A stretch of 64,000 nucleotides of DNA from Mycolicibacter sinensis (GTDB taxonomy: Bacteria; Actinomycetota; Actinomycetes; Mycobacteriales; Mycobacteriaceae): contig NZ_LZIN01000061.1 in NCBI RefSeq assembly GCF_001667375.1, positions 1 to 64,000 on the forward strand, given 5' to 3'. Each line of letters opens with the position of its first letter. The first letter of the stretch is position 1. Below the pieces are notes generated by a model that was not told the DNA's origin, ran no database searches, and saw only the letters and a list, made by a program, of their open reading frames with translations. This document shows, in pieces, positions 37,662 to 48,534 of the stretch. The translations under genes were made by a program, and so were the position numbers.

Positions 37662-37762
37662 GCGCAATCTCCTCCACGAGCTGGTCGACCCCGAATGTAA
37701 CAGTCGGTAGTCGGCCGTCGACAAGAGTGACCAGCGATGATGATCTGCAGTCGGGACGCAAG

Positions 37763-37776
37763 CGGAACACGTTCTA
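37763..37776. promoter_or_regulatory. KstR-like box, one mismatch
   Basis: The sequence CGGAACACGTTCTA fits TNNAACNNGTTNNA except for the first base. It lies between the divergent KstD-like gene and the transglycosylase gene and could serve the former. Confidence 0.4.
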
Positions 37777-37836
37777 GTTGCCGTGGAACGCTCCGAGTCC
37801 CGGCCTTGCCGGGTTTGGGGCGGGGGACAGGCGAAG

Positions 37837-38682
37837 ATGAACCCCATGACTGTCCGGTTCCTGCGCACCCTCGCCGCCCTGGCCTTCGTTCTCGCCGCCG
37901 CGCCGGCGCCCGCCGGTGCGGCGCCGGGACCGGATCCCGCCGCGGTCGCCGCCGATGTGGTCGCCGCCGACCAGGCGCTGCGTAATCCGTCCGCGCGCGA
38001 GCAGGTGCTTGCGGCCGCGGCCCGTCGCCAGCAGGTCGCCTACCGCGCCCTGGGCGCGCATCCCGAGTGGGACACGATCGCCCGCCCGCTGATCCCGGCC
38101 GCACTGCTGGAGGTCTACGACCGCAACATCGACGCCCGCCGCCAGCTCATGGCGCTCACCGAGCCCAAATCCACCATGCCACCGTGGCGAGTGGTGCCAC
38201 CGGTACCGGCCAACGAGCTGATGGCCGCCTACCGCGCGGCCGAGGCCGCCTCCGGGGTGCCGTGGAACTACCTGGCGGCCATCAACTTCGTCGAGACCGG
38301 CTTCGGCCGCATCAACGGAGTCAGTGACGACGCGGCGCAGGGCCCGATGCAGTTCCTGCCCTCGACGTTCGCCGCGTACGGCAACGGCGGCGACATCCAC
38401 TCACCGCGCGATGCCATCATGGCGGCCGGAAGACTGTTGGCCGCCAACGGTTTTGCCACCAACCGCGACAAGGCCATCTGGAACTACAACCATTCCGATC
38501 ACTATGTGCGCGCGGTTAACGACTATGCCGAGGTCATGGGTGGCGATCCGGCCGGATTCGCGAGTTACTACCGCTGGGATACCTACTACCGCACCACGGC
38601 CGGGGATCTGTTGCTGCCGATCGGGTACGTCTCGACGACGCGGATCCCGGTCGAGCAGTACCTGGCCGCGCACCCGCAGTGA
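37837..38682 (+). CDS. Secreted lytic transglycosylase (SLT-like)
   Basis: 281 residues from ATG 37837 (or 37846). Signal peptide with core LAALAFVLAAAPAPAGA. The lysozyme-like domain begins near 130: VPWNYLAAINFVETGFGR carries the catalytic Glu, followed by GPMQFLPSTFAAYG and AIWNYNHSDHYVRAV. It would cut glycan strands of peptidoglycan to open the wall. It is convergent on the Hsp15 gene 4 bp away. Confidence 0.87.
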   Translation: MNPMTVRFLRTLAALAFVLAAAPAPAGAAPGPDPAAVAADVVAADQALRNPSAREQVLAAAARRQQVAYRALGAHPEWDTIARPLIPAALLEVYDRNIDARRQLMALTEPKSTMPPWRVVPPVPANELMAAYRAAEAASGVPWNYLAAINFVETGFGRINGVSDDAAQGPMQFLPSTFAAYGNGGDIHSPRDAIMAAGRLLAANGFATNRDKAIWNYNHSDHYVRAVNDYAEVMGGDPAGFASYYRWDTYYRTTAGDLLLPIGYVSTTRIPVEQYLAAHPQ

Positions 38683-38686
38683 CGCG

Positions 38687-39052
38687 TCAACCCTGCTGGG
38701 CCCGCCACTTGTCCAGCGCGCGGCGGTCCCGTTTGGTGGGCCGCCCGGCGCCCCGATCCCGTGCGGCCACCGGAGCAGGAGCAGCCGGTGGGGGCGGCGG
38801 CGTGCGATCCAGGTAGCAGGTCACCGCGTCGGCCGCACCGACCCGCTTCTGAATCACCCGCACGACCTCGACGGTCCTGGTGCGGTCACCCACCCGGGCG
38901 CTCACGACGTCACCGGGGGACACCGGCGTCGCCGGCTTGGCCGGCCGGTTATTGACCCGCACATGCCCGCCGCGGCAGGCCGCAGCGGCGTCCGGCCGGG
39001 TCTTGGTCACTCGCACCGCCCAAAGCCACCGATCCACCCGGGCCGATTCCAT
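38687..39052 (-). CDS. S4-domain RNA-binding protein, Hsp15 family
   Basis: 121 residues. The S4 fold is SARVDRWLWAVRVTKTRP, then CRGGHVRVNNRPAKPA and VSPGDVV; a Pro-rich linker and basic tail (GRPTKRDRRALDKWR) complete the Hsp15 pattern. Hsp15 binds stalled 50S subunits carrying a nascent chain. It lies 11 bp downstream of the FKBP lipoprotein gene on the same strand. Confidence 0.85.
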   Translation of the reverse strand: MESARVDRWLWAVRVTKTRPDAAAACRGGHVRVNNRPAKPATPVSPGDVVSARVGDRTRTVEVVRVIQKRVGAADAVTCYLDRTPPPPPAAPAPVAARDRGAGRPTKRDRRALDKWRAQQG

Positions 39053-39063
39053 GGCGCTGCGGC

Positions 39064-39690
39064 TCAGCGGGCCTTGAGGATCTTGATCGCGAAGACCAGG
39101 GTGTCGTCCGGCAGGATACCGGCGGCCGGCTGGCCCTCGGGGTAACCGTCGGCGGGAATCATCGCGACCGCCACGGTCGAGCCGACTTTCTGGCCGGCGA
39201 TGGCCTTCTGGAAGCCCGGCACGACGCGGTCGAGTCCGAACTCCACCGGCTCGCCCCGCTCGTAGCTGCTGTCGAACACCGACCCGTCGCGGCCGTTGAC
39301 GCCCATGTAGCAGACCGACACGCGCGCGTTATCCGCGACGACCGGTCCGTCGCCGGCCTTGAGCGTCTGCACCTGCGTCTGAGTCACCGTGAACGGTGCC
39401 TCCACGGCGACGCGCGGGGCGGCGGTCTCGGTGGAGCCGGTCACCGCGACGCTGCCGCTGGAACCGGGCAGTGTCCAATCGGCTGCACCGCCATCGGCGG
39501 GCGGTGTCGACGGACAGACCGACGGCGTCTGGTTGGTGGGGGGTACGAACAGATCCGTGACCGAGGAGGTGCGCTCCGAGGAGGTGTTGTCCTCGGAGTT
39601 GCCGCACGCGGTCAGCGTCATTCCCAGGCAGAGGGCACCGGCAGCGAACGCGACGAAAGAGGGGGCGCGAAAGGAAGTCACCCGGGCCAC
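39064..39690 (-). CDS. FKBP-type peptidyl-prolyl isomerase lipoprotein
   Basis: 208 residues. The lipobox LTAC is at the end of a 29-residue signal, so the mature protein is membrane-anchored outside. The FKBP core runs from VQTLKAGDGPVV through VCYMGVNGRDGSVFDSSYERGE, VVPGFQKAIAGQKVGS and MIPADGYPEGQP to LVFAIKIL. It would aid folding of exported proteins. A paralogue lacking a lipobox lies at 47839. GTG start at 39690. Confidence 0.88.
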   Translation of the reverse strand: MARVTSFRAPSFVAFAAGALCLGMTLTACGNSEDNTSSERTSSVTDLFVPPTNQTPSVCPSTPPADGGAADWTLPGSSGSVAVTGSTETAAPRVAVEAPFTVTQTQVQTLKAGDGPVVADNARVSVCYMGVNGRDGSVFDSSYERGEPVEFGLDRVVPGFQKAIAGQKVGSTVAVAMIPADGYPEGQPAAGILPDDTLVFAIKILKAR

Positions 39691-39749
39691 GCTACAGCCC
39701 TACTGTCTGCACATGCCGGGCGATCAGCGGCCGGCGCGAGTCACCGGTG

Positions 39750-39783
39750 TAGCATTCTGCTATAGGTCGTTACATGATGCTAC
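39750..39783. promoter_or_regulatory. Operator candidate for the ParD-like/zeta module
   Basis: TAGCA-TTC-TGCTA (39750-39762) is a perfect short palindrome. A longer pair, GTAGCAT (39749-39755) and ATGCTAC (39777-39783), encloses it. They lie 18 to 53 bp before the antitoxin ATG, the usual place for autoregulation by toxin-antitoxin complexes. Confidence 0.5.
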
Positions 39784-39801
39784 GAAAGCAGGAGGTCGCT
39801 C

Positions 39802-40188
39802 ATGCCTGAGGCCGATCGGGTCACCAGGTTCGCGGCGGACCTGGTGGACGCCGCCACCGTCGAGGGCGCCCGGCAAAGCAGGTCGGCTAAACAGCAGCTC
39901 GACCACTGGGCGCGGGTCGGCCGAGCGGTGTCGGCGCAACAGACCGCGGCACGGCGGCGGATCGAGGCGGCCATGGCCGGTCAGCTGGACGTCGGTGTGC
40001 TGACTGGCGACGAAGGTGTGGTGTTCAACGCGGAGATTTCCGCGGCAATCGAGAAGAATCTGGCCCACACCAACTACGGCGACCTGCTCGCCGAGCGGGG
40101 CATCACGACAGTCGCCCTTGATGACGACGGCCGACTCGTCGAATACCGGCCCGACGGCACCTCGGTGGTCCTGGAGTCCTCGCCCTGA
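39802..40188 (+). CDS. ParD-like antitoxin (Rv0367c-like)
   Basis: 128 residues, ATG 39802 with AGGAGG upstream. The N-terminal RFAADLVDAATVEGARQSRSA part matches the ParD-like antitoxin pattern: a helical DNA-binding half followed by an acidic C-terminal half that should contact the toxin. The stop TGA overlaps the probable CTG start of the toxin. From memory the pair resembles Rv0367c-Rv0366c. Confidence 0.82.
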   Translation: MPEADRVTRFAADLVDAATVEGARQSRSAKQQLDHWARVGRAVSAQQTAARRRIEAAMAGQLDVGVLTGDEGVVFNAEISAAIEKNLAHTNYGDLLAERGITTVALDDDGRLVEYRPDGTSVVLESSP

Positions 40189-40769
40189 GGCGGCTCGACC
40201 TCGTCGTCGGCCCGAACGGGGCGGGGAAGTCGACCTTCGTCGCACTTACGCTAGCGCCGCTGCTGCCGGGAGCACCGTTCGTGAATGCCGACGAGATCGC
40301 CAGGAGTCGTTGGCCCGATGAGGTCGCGGCGCGCGCGTATGACGCAGCGCGGGTGGCTGCGCAGACCCGGATGGCACTCATTGAGCAAGGACGCTCGTTC
40401 ATTGCCGAGACGGTGTTTTCGCACGAGTCGAAGCTCGAGCTGATCGCTACGGCCCTTGCTCATGACTACACAGTGGTGCTGCATGCGGTTCTGATCCCCG
40501 AGGCGTTGGCCGTGCAGCGGGTGCGGTATCGGGTGGCCGCCGGCGGCCATGCGGTTCCCGAGGAGAAGATTCGGGAGCGCTACTATCGGCTGTGGCCGTT
40601 GGTTACCGAGGCGATCGGAATAGCCGACGTCGCAACGGTTTACGATAACTCGCGCACCACCGGTCCCAAGATCGTGGCGCAGTTTGCCGGGGGCGCACAG
40701 ATCGGAGCGCTGGTCTGGCCGGCCTGGACGCCCGAGGCCTTGTCCCAACGCTGGCGTAGCGGGCCCTAG
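40185..40769 (+). CDS. Zeta-toxin family kinase, probable CTG start
   Basis: 194 residues if translation begins at CTG 40185. RRLDLVVGPNGAGKST holds the Walker A at 9-17, then ADEIARSRWPDE, AETVFSHESKLE and VRYRVAAGGHAVPEEKI, as in zeta toxins that phosphorylate UDP-GlcNAc. There is no ATG, GTG or TTG between the upstream in-frame stop (40122) and ATG 40281, and the latter would delete the Walker A. The CTGA overlap with the antitoxin stop equals the usual ATGA overlap with A changed to C. Weak start use may lower toxin output. Confidence 0.82.
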   Translation: MRRLDLVVGPNGAGKSTFVALTLAPLLPGAPFVNADEIARSRWPDEVAARAYDAARVAAQTRMALIEQGRSFIAETVFSHESKLELIATALAHDYTVVLHAVLIPEALAVQRVRYRVAAGGHAVPEEKIRERYYRLWPLVTEAIGIADVATVYDNSRTTGPKIVAQFAGGAQIGALVWPAWTPEALSQRWRSGP

Positions 40770-41776
40770 GAGGTCTTCACCACCAGCTTGCCGACGTTTT
40801 TGCCGTCGAAGAGCATGTTGATGGCGGTCGGCAGCTGCTCAAAACCCTCGACGACGGTCTCGAGCGGCGTGAGCTTCCCCGCGGCGATCAGTTCGGTGAT
40901 CTCGCTGTTCGCCTCCGGTGCACGAAGAAAGTGATCGAGCACGATGAAGCCCTGCAGGGTGGCGCGCTGGATGAGCAGGTTTCCGAACGCGCGCGGTCCA
41001 GGTGGCGGGTTGGTCGCGTTGTAGCCCGAGATCAGCCCGCAGAGCGCAATCCGGGCACCGATATTGACGCGGGCGAAGACCGCATCCATGATGTCGCCGC
41101 CGACGTTCTCGAAGTCGACGTCGATGCCGTCGGGGGTTGCGGCGGCGAGCTGGGCCGCCCAGTCGCCGGCCCGGTAATCCACCGCGGCGTCGAAGCCGAG
41201 CTGGTCGGTCAACAGCGCGCACTTCTCTGGGCCGCCGGCGATCCCGACGACGCGCGCGCCGTCGGCCTTGGCGAGTTGGCCCGCAATCGAACCGACCGCG
41301 CCGGCTGCGGCCGAGACGACGACGGTCTCGCCGGGCTTGGGCTTGCCGATGTCGCGGATCCCGATCCACGCTGTGAGCCCGGTCATACCCAGGGCGCCCA
41401 GGTACGCGCTCGGCGAGACCCCCTCGGTCACATCGACCGGGAACAACGGCGTCGCGTCCGAGACGACGGCGTACTCCTGCCAGCCGGTCAGGCCCTGCAG
41501 GATCTGGCCGACGGGATAGTTCGGATTATTCGACGCGACGACCTCACCGAGTCCGGCCGCGCGCATGACCTCTCCGATCCCTACCGGCGGCAGGTACGAC
41601 GGAGTGTCGTTGATCCACATGCGGTTGGTCGGGTCCAGCGAGATCCAGTCGACGCGCACCAGCGCCTCGCCATCGCCGATGGCCGGCACCGCCTGTTCGC
41701 TGAGTTCGAAGGTGTCCGGGCCGATACGGCCGGTCGGGCGTTCGCGGAGCAGGAAGCGGCGGTTTCGATCGGCCAT
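40766..41776 (-). CDS. Zinc-independent MDR oxidoreductase (CurA/PTGR-like)
   Basis: 336 residues. N-terminal GroES-like fold without zinc Cys ligands; NADP-binding VVSAAAGAVGSIAGQLAK near 150. LDPTNRMWINDTPSYLPPV and the C-terminal GFEQLPTAINMLFDGKNVGKLVV are typical of NADP-dependent double-bond reductases for enones (curcumin, leukotriene and prostaglandin reductase-like). It overlaps the zeta toxin gene end by 4 bp, convergently. Confidence 0.88.
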   Translation of the reverse strand: MADRNRRFLLRERPTGRIGPDTFELSEQAVPAIGDGEALVRVDWISLDPTNRMWINDTPSYLPPVGIGEVMRAAGLGEVVASNNPNYPVGQILQGLTGWQEYAVVSDATPLFPVDVTEGVSPSAYLGALGMTGLTAWIGIRDIGKPKPGETVVVSAAAGAVGSIAGQLAKADGARVVGIAGGPEKCALLTDQLGFDAAVDYRAGDWAAQLAAATPDGIDVDFENVGGDIMDAVFARVNIGARIALCGLISGYNATNPPPGPRAFGNLLIQRATLQGFIVLDHFLRAPEANSEITELIAAGKLTPLETVVEGFEQLPTAINMLFDGKNVGKLVVKTS

Positions 41777-41858
41777 GAACGCACGCTACCGGGATACGGG
41801 GTCGAGTAGAAGGGCAACCGGAGACCGCGGCCACGGCTATACCTGGCACACTGTCGGT

Positions 41859-42353
<495 letters not shown>

Positions 42354-42396
42354 TCGGCTGCCACTTGGCCGTCCCGGCGCGTCATACTGGGCGTAC

Positions 42397-43296
42397 TCAA
42401 CCGGTAAACGGCGCGGGCTTGAGGTAGCTGACCAGGCTGACGTCGAGCATCTCGTCGGCGAAGTAGTGCTGGCAGCCGCGCAGGTACTTCATGTAGCGCT
42501 CGTAGACCTCTTCGGACTGGAGCGCGATGGCGACATCCTTGCGGGCTTCCAGTGCATCGCCCCAGATCTGCAGGGTCTTGATGTAATGCGGACGCAAGGA
42601 GATCGCTTCCGGGACAAGGAATCCGGCTCTTTCGCCGTGTTGGACCATCATGTCGGTGGTGGGCAGCCGGCCGCCCGGGAAGATCTCGGTGACCATGAAT
42701 TTGATGAACCGGGCGGTTTCGAAGGTGAGCTTCTTGCCGCGTGCGTTCAGGTCGTAGGGGTGGAAGCTCACGCTGCTCTGAATCGCCATCCGGCCGTCGT
42801 CGGGCAGGATGTCGAAACACCGGGCGAAGAACTCGTTATAGCGCTCGTGCCCGAAGTGTTCGAATGCCTCGATGGACACGATCCGGTCGACCGGAAGACT
42901 GAATTCTTCCCAGCCGTGCAACAAGACCTCGCGGTTGCGATCGGAATCCACGGAGTCGATCAGTTGCTGCGCGTAGGCGCGCTGGTTTTTCGACAGGGTC
43001 AGACCGATGACGTTGACGTCGTATTTCTCGAGGGCGCGTTTCATGGTGGCGCCCCAGCCGCAGCCGATGTCGAGCAGCGTCATGCCGGGAAGCAGATTCA
43101 GTTTGTCGAGATTGAGGTCGATCTTGGCGATCTGGGCCTCTTCCAGCGACATGTCCGGTTCTGCGAAGTAGGCGCAACTGTAGGTGCGGGTCGGGTCTTG
43201 GAACAAGCCGAAGAAGTCGTCGGATAAATCGTAGTGCGCCTGGATATCTTCGAAATGCGGGCGCATCGCCTCGGAGCCGTCGGGTGCCTCGGTCAT
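42397..43296 (-). CDS. MmaA4/Hma-like hydroxymycolate synthase
   Basis: 299-residue SAM methyltransferase, ATG 43296. The N-terminal [34 protein letters not shown] loop [16 protein letters not shown] and [14 protein letters not shown] are standard for cyclopropane-synthase family. Features that point to MmaA4 (Hma) rather than cyclopropanases are [21 protein letters not shown] in place of the LLHT motif (whose His binds bicarbonate in cyclopropanases), and [10 protein letters not shown] at the end. MmaA4 adds a methyl and hydroxyl to the distal meromycolate, the route to methoxy- and keto-mycolates. Last gene of the operon. Confidence 0.88.
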   Translation of the reverse strand: MTEAPDGSEAMRPHFEDIQAHYDLSDDFFGLFQDPTRTYSCAYFAEPDMSLEEAQIAKIDLNLDKLNLLPGMTLLDIGCGWGATMKRALEKYDVNVIGLTLSKNQRAYAQQLIDSVDSDRNREVLLHGWEEFSLPVDRIVSIEAFEHFGHERYNEFFARCFDILPDDGRMAIQSSVSFHPYDLNARGKKLTFETARFIKFMVTEIFPGGRLPTTDMMVQHGERAGFLVPEAISLRPHYIKTLQIWGDALEARKDVAIALQSEEVYERYMKYLRGCQHYFADEMLDVSLVSYLKPAPFTG

Positions 43297-43304
43297 GGTG
43301 ACCC

Positions 43305-44168
43305 CTATTTCTCCAGAGTGAACTGATTGACGTCGATGTAGCCGTCGCGGAAGCCGTTGGCGCAGCCGGTCAGGTAGTGCATGTAGCGGTCGTAGACCTC
43401 TTGGGACTGGATCGCGATGGCCTCTTCGCGGTGGGCTTCCAACGCGGTCGCCCAGCAGTCGAGTGTTCGGACGTAGTGCGGTTGCAGGGACTGGCGGCGG
43501 GTCAGCGTGAATCCCGCGCCCGCCGAGTGGTCTTGCACCATTTCGATGGTGGGCAACCGTCCCCCCGGGAAGATCTCGGTGACGATGAACTTGACGAAGC
43601 GGGCCACTGTGAACGTCAACGGCAGACCGCGCTCGGTCATCTGGGGAAACGTCAAGCCGGAGATGGTGTGTAGCAGCATCACCCCGGACGGGGGCAGGAC
43701 GTGATAGGCCATGGCGAAGAAGTCGTCGTAGCGCTCGTGGCCGAAATGCTCGAAGGCGCCGATGGATACGATCCGGTCGACGGGTTCGTCGAAGCATTCC
43801 CACCCCTCCAGCAGCACCTGCCTGCGGCGGGAGGTGTCCATCGCGTCGAGGGTCGCCTGGGCGTGCACGGCCTGGTTTTTGCTCAGGGTCAGGCCGATGA
43901 CGTTGACGTCGTATTTCTCGATGGCGCGGCGCATCGTGGCGCCCCAGCCGCAGCCGATGTCGAGCAGCGTCATCCCCGGCTGCAATCCCAACTTGCCCAG
44001 GGACAGATCGATTTTGGCGAGCTGAGCCTGTTCCAGGGTCATGTCGTCGCGTTCGAAGTAGGCGCAGCTGTAGGTCTGGGACGGATCGAGAAACAGCCGG
44101 AAGAATTCGTCGGACAGGTCGTAGTGGGCCTGCACGTCGTCGAAATGGGGTTCGAGATCTTTGGGCAT
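43305..44168 (-). CDS. MmaA2/CmaA1-like mycolic acid cyclopropane synthase
   Basis: 287 residues, ATG 44168. [26 protein letters not shown] loop [40 protein letters not shown] and the closing DVNQFTLEK match MmaA2 and CmaA1. [19 protein letters not shown] most resembles MmaA2. It would convert a cis double bond of the meromycolate chain to cyclopropane using SAM. It lies 15 bp downstream of the kasB-like gene and 8 bp upstream of the mmaA4-like gene. Confidence 0.85.
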   Translation of the reverse strand: MPKDLEPHFDDVQAHYDLSDEFFRLFLDPSQTYSCAYFERDDMTLEQAQLAKIDLSLGKLGLQPGMTLLDIGCGWGATMRRAIEKYDVNVIGLTLSKNQAVHAQATLDAMDTSRRRQVLLEGWECFDEPVDRIVSIGAFEHFGHERYDDFFAMAYHVLPPSGVMLLHTISGLTFPQMTERGLPLTFTVARFVKFIVTEIFPGGRLPTIEMVQDHSAGAGFTLTRRQSLQPHYVRTLDCWATALEAHREEAIAIQSQEVYDRYMHYLTGCANGFRDGYIDVNQFTLEK

Positions 44169-44183
44169 ATGTTCCGCCGCTTT

Positions 44184-45437
44184 CTAATAGGCGCCGAAAG
44201 CCAGCGCCACGTTGTGGCCGCCGAACCCGAACGAGTTGCTGATGGCGTAGCGGTAGTCGCCCGGCCGCGGATCCCCGGCGACGACATCGAGGTCGATCTC
44301 CGGGTCGAGGTTGTGCAGATTCAACGTCGGCGGCACGACCCCGTCTCGTAGCGCCAACACGGTGAGGATCGCCTCCACCGCACCGACCGCACCGACCGAA
44401 TGGCCGAGCGCCGCCTTCGGCGCGTACACCGCCGGTTGGTGGGCGCCCAACGCATTGCGAATGGCGTGGGCTTCGGCGACGTCGCCGATCTTGGTTCCGG
44501 TGGCGTGCGCATTGACGTGGTCGATGTCGCCGGGAGCCAGCCCGGCGAGCTCGATTGCGCGGCTCATCGCGTAGCCGGCCCGTTCACCGTTGGGGTCGGG
44601 CGCCACGATGTGGTAGCCGTCGGAGGTGAGGCCGGCGCCCATCAGGCGGGCGAGGATGGGCGCACGGCGGGCTTTGGCGTGCTCCTCGGTCTCGATGACC
44701 ATCAGCGCGCCCGCCTCACCGAAGACGAACCCGTTGCGGTCCTTGTCGAAGGGGCGACATGCGCCTTCCGGGTCGTCGTTGCTGGTCGACAACACGACAC
44801 GCATGGCGGAGAAGCCGGCGATCGGAACGGCCTCGATCTTGTTCTCCACCCCGCCGCAGATCGCGATGTCGGCTTCGTCGTAGACGATGTCGCGCCATGC
44901 CTGCGCGATGGCTTCGGCCCCGGAGGCGCACGCCGACACCGGGGTGATGACGCCGGCCTTGGCGCCGCGCTCGAGTCCGACAGCGGCCGCGGATGCGTTG
45001 GGCATGTACATCTGCACCCCGAGCGGCGACACCCCCTTCATCCCGCGTTCGACCATGCCCTGATAGCCCCAGACCAGCTGCTCGGGTGAGCCCAGGCCGG
45101 TGCCGATGGACACCATCAGCCGCCGGGTGTCGACTTCAGGTGATCCGGTGTTCTCCCAGACCCGCCTGCCGATTATCGTCGCCATACTGCCGAGGTAGGA
45201 CAATCGGCGCTGCTCGATGCGGGTCAACCCGTGGTCGAAGTCTTCACGCAGATGACCGCCGATGCGCACGGGCATGTCATACTTCTCGACCCATTCGTCA
45301 TCGAGCCTGCGGATTCCGCTCTGCCCGTCCAGCAGCTTCTTCCAGGTGTCGTCCGCATTGGCGGCCAGCGCCGTCGTCATCGCGACTCCGGTGACGACCA
45401 CGTCGGGAAAGCCGTGTCCCGTCGAGAACTTCGCCAT
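44184..45437 (-). CDS. KasB-like beta-ketoacyl-ACP synthase
   Basis: 417 residues, ATG 45437 with GAGGCGAGGAG upstream. Catalytic Cys170 is in VSACASG, His311 in NAHATGT and His346 in [10 protein letters not shown]. The start [14 protein letters not shown] and [15 protein letters not shown] resemble KasB rather than KasA (from memory). It would elongate meromycolate precursors on AcpM in FAS-II. Unusually it sits inside a run of mycolate-modifying methyltransferases (24 bp from the gene before, 15 bp from the gene after) and not in a fabD-acpM-kasA-kasB operon. Confidence 0.88.
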   Translation of the reverse strand: MAKFSTGHGFPDVVVTGVAMTTALAANADDTWKKLLDGQSGIRRLDDEWVEKYDMPVRIGGHLREDFDHGLTRIEQRRLSYLGSMATIIGRRVWENTGSPEVDTRRLMVSIGTGLGSPEQLVWGYQGMVERGMKGVSPLGVQMYMPNASAAAVGLERGAKAGVITPVSACASGAEAIAQAWRDIVYDEADIAICGGVENKIEAVPIAGFSAMRVVLSTSNDDPEGACRPFDKDRNGFVFGEAGALMVIETEEHAKARRAPILARLMGAGLTSDGYHIVAPDPNGERAGYAMSRAIELAGLAPGDIDHVNAHATGTKIGDVAEAHAIRNALGAHQPAVYAPKAALGHSVGAVGAVEAILTVLALRDGVVPPTLNLHNLDPEIDLDVVAGDPRPGDYRYAISNSFGFGGHNVALAFGAY

Positions 45438-45461
45438 CTCCTCGCCTCGTTTTCCGGTCCG

Positions 45462-47239
<1,778 letters not shown>

Positions 47240-47838
47240 GAGATTCTCCCGATTGGTAGTTCGCCGTAGCTTCTTTAGCCGGCCTCCGAGTGGGCGGGCC
47301 ACCGGGAATCCGCCGCGGATGACCGCTGTACAAGGGCCGATAAGGCCGACTTGACGGGATGGCCGAGAACCGAGCTGCGGCGCGGCGCGGGGCGAGCCGA
47401 CCCCGCGGAGGTGCACCCGATCATCCCGCTGCTGTGTTGGTCTCCCGAACGCACTCGCCGTCCCCCAAACGCGTCAACTGCCGCGCTGTTTTCCCCGGTG
47501 AAAGCCCGCTCAAACGCCGCCTGGAAGGTTTTCTTTCCGGCTCAGGGCCGGTCACCGTGCGACGCGACCGAAACGCCGATGAGCTGCGGTTTCACACCTG
47601 ACCTTGGGAAGGCCCGAAGTAGCTGCACCGGGGCAGCCGGACCGGCCATGGTGACCGCGGTTGACGCCCGGCGCCCCGCGAGCCAGCGCACCAGGTTCGC
47701 CGAGGTGCCACGGACGACGACCACGAGTCCGCAAGCGCCGCTCGTTCGGCCACGACGTCGCCGGTGATCGTCATGACCAACAGTCGCCAACCCGGTTGCT
47801 CACGGGGTGGCCGAAAGCGCCGCGCTGCCGCGGCAGGT
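47240..47838. other. 599-bp region without a convincing gene
   Basis: The stretch separates the mycolate operon from the second FKBP gene. The part next to 47239 should hold the operon promoter, but no clear -10 box was identified. No reading frame has a good start, ribosome site and protein-like sequence over its length. One piece looks like an eroded gene end (47599-47736). Confidence 0.5.
47599..47736 (-). pseudogene. Possible remnant of a maleylpyruvate-isomerase-like C-terminus
   Basis: Within a short open frame the residues VVVVRGTSANLVRWLAGRR and MAGPAAPVQLLRAF resemble the end of mycothiol-dependent maleylpyruvate isomerase family proteins (compare VTGTGEALLLAMTGRR and LAGPGAATLLSRL in the gene at 51880). 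Nothing else of such a gene is present. Confidence 0.3.
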
Positions 47839-48399
47839 TCAGGCGCTGAGGATCTTGATCGCGAAGACGAGGGTGTCGCCCGGCCGGATTCCCGCGCGGG
47901 GCTGGCCGTCGGGGTAGCCGTCCGCCGACGTCATGGCGACCGCGACCGTGGACCCCACATGTTGTCCCGCGATCGCTTTCTGGAATCCCGGAACGACTCC
48001 GTTGAGCGGGAAGTCGACTGGGGCGCCCCGCTGGTAGCTGCTGTCGAATACGGTGCCGTCCCGTCCGTTGACACCCATGTAGCAGACGCTCACCGTGGCC
48101 GTTGCCGGAACCACCGGGCCGTCGCCGGCCTGCAACGTGTGCACCTGAGTCTGGGCAACGCTGAAGGGAGCCGACACCTCCACCCGAGGCGCGGCCGTCT
48201 CGGTCGATCCGGTGACCGCGACGCTGCCGGTGGCCCCGTTCAGCGTCCACTCCGGTGTGCCGCCAGTCGCCGGTGCGGCGGTGGGGCAGGAGTCGGCCGC
48301 CGTTGCCGTGCCGGCTCCGGCCAGGGGGACGACGATGGCTGCGACACAGGCGGCGAGCCCGACCAGGGAATGCATCCGAGTGGAATTCACCTGCGTCAC
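47839..48399 (-). CDS. Secreted FKBP-type peptidyl-prolyl isomerase
   Basis: 186 residues from GTG 48399 (ATG 48375 is an alternative). The signal peptide ends GTATAADS with an AxA site and no lipobox Cys, so the mature enzyme should be released. The FKBP core VHTLQAGDGPVV, VCYMGVNGRDGTVFDSSYQRG, VVPGFQKAIAGQHVGS and LVFAIKIL is very close to the lipoprotein at 39064, indicating a duplication. It would catalyse prolyl isomerisation in the envelope. Confidence 0.87.
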   Translation of the reverse strand: MTQVNSTRMHSLVGLAACVAAIVVPLAGAGTATAADSCPTAAPATGGTPEWTLNGATGSVAVTGSTETAAPRVEVSAPFSVAQTQVHTLQAGDGPVVPATATVSVCYMGVNGRDGTVFDSSYQRGAPVDFPLNGVVPGFQKAIAGQHVGSTVAVAMTSADGYPDGQPRAGIRPGDTLVFAIKILSA

Positions 48400-48534
48400 G
48401 CTACAGGCCTCAGCCGTCGAACAGCATGCGGGCGATCCGCTCGGCCGTCTTCATGGGTCGCCGGCGTTCACCGCTGCGCTGACTGCGCCGTTGAGCCACC
48501 CATCGCAACCGCACCAACCGCGTAAGCTTTGGCC

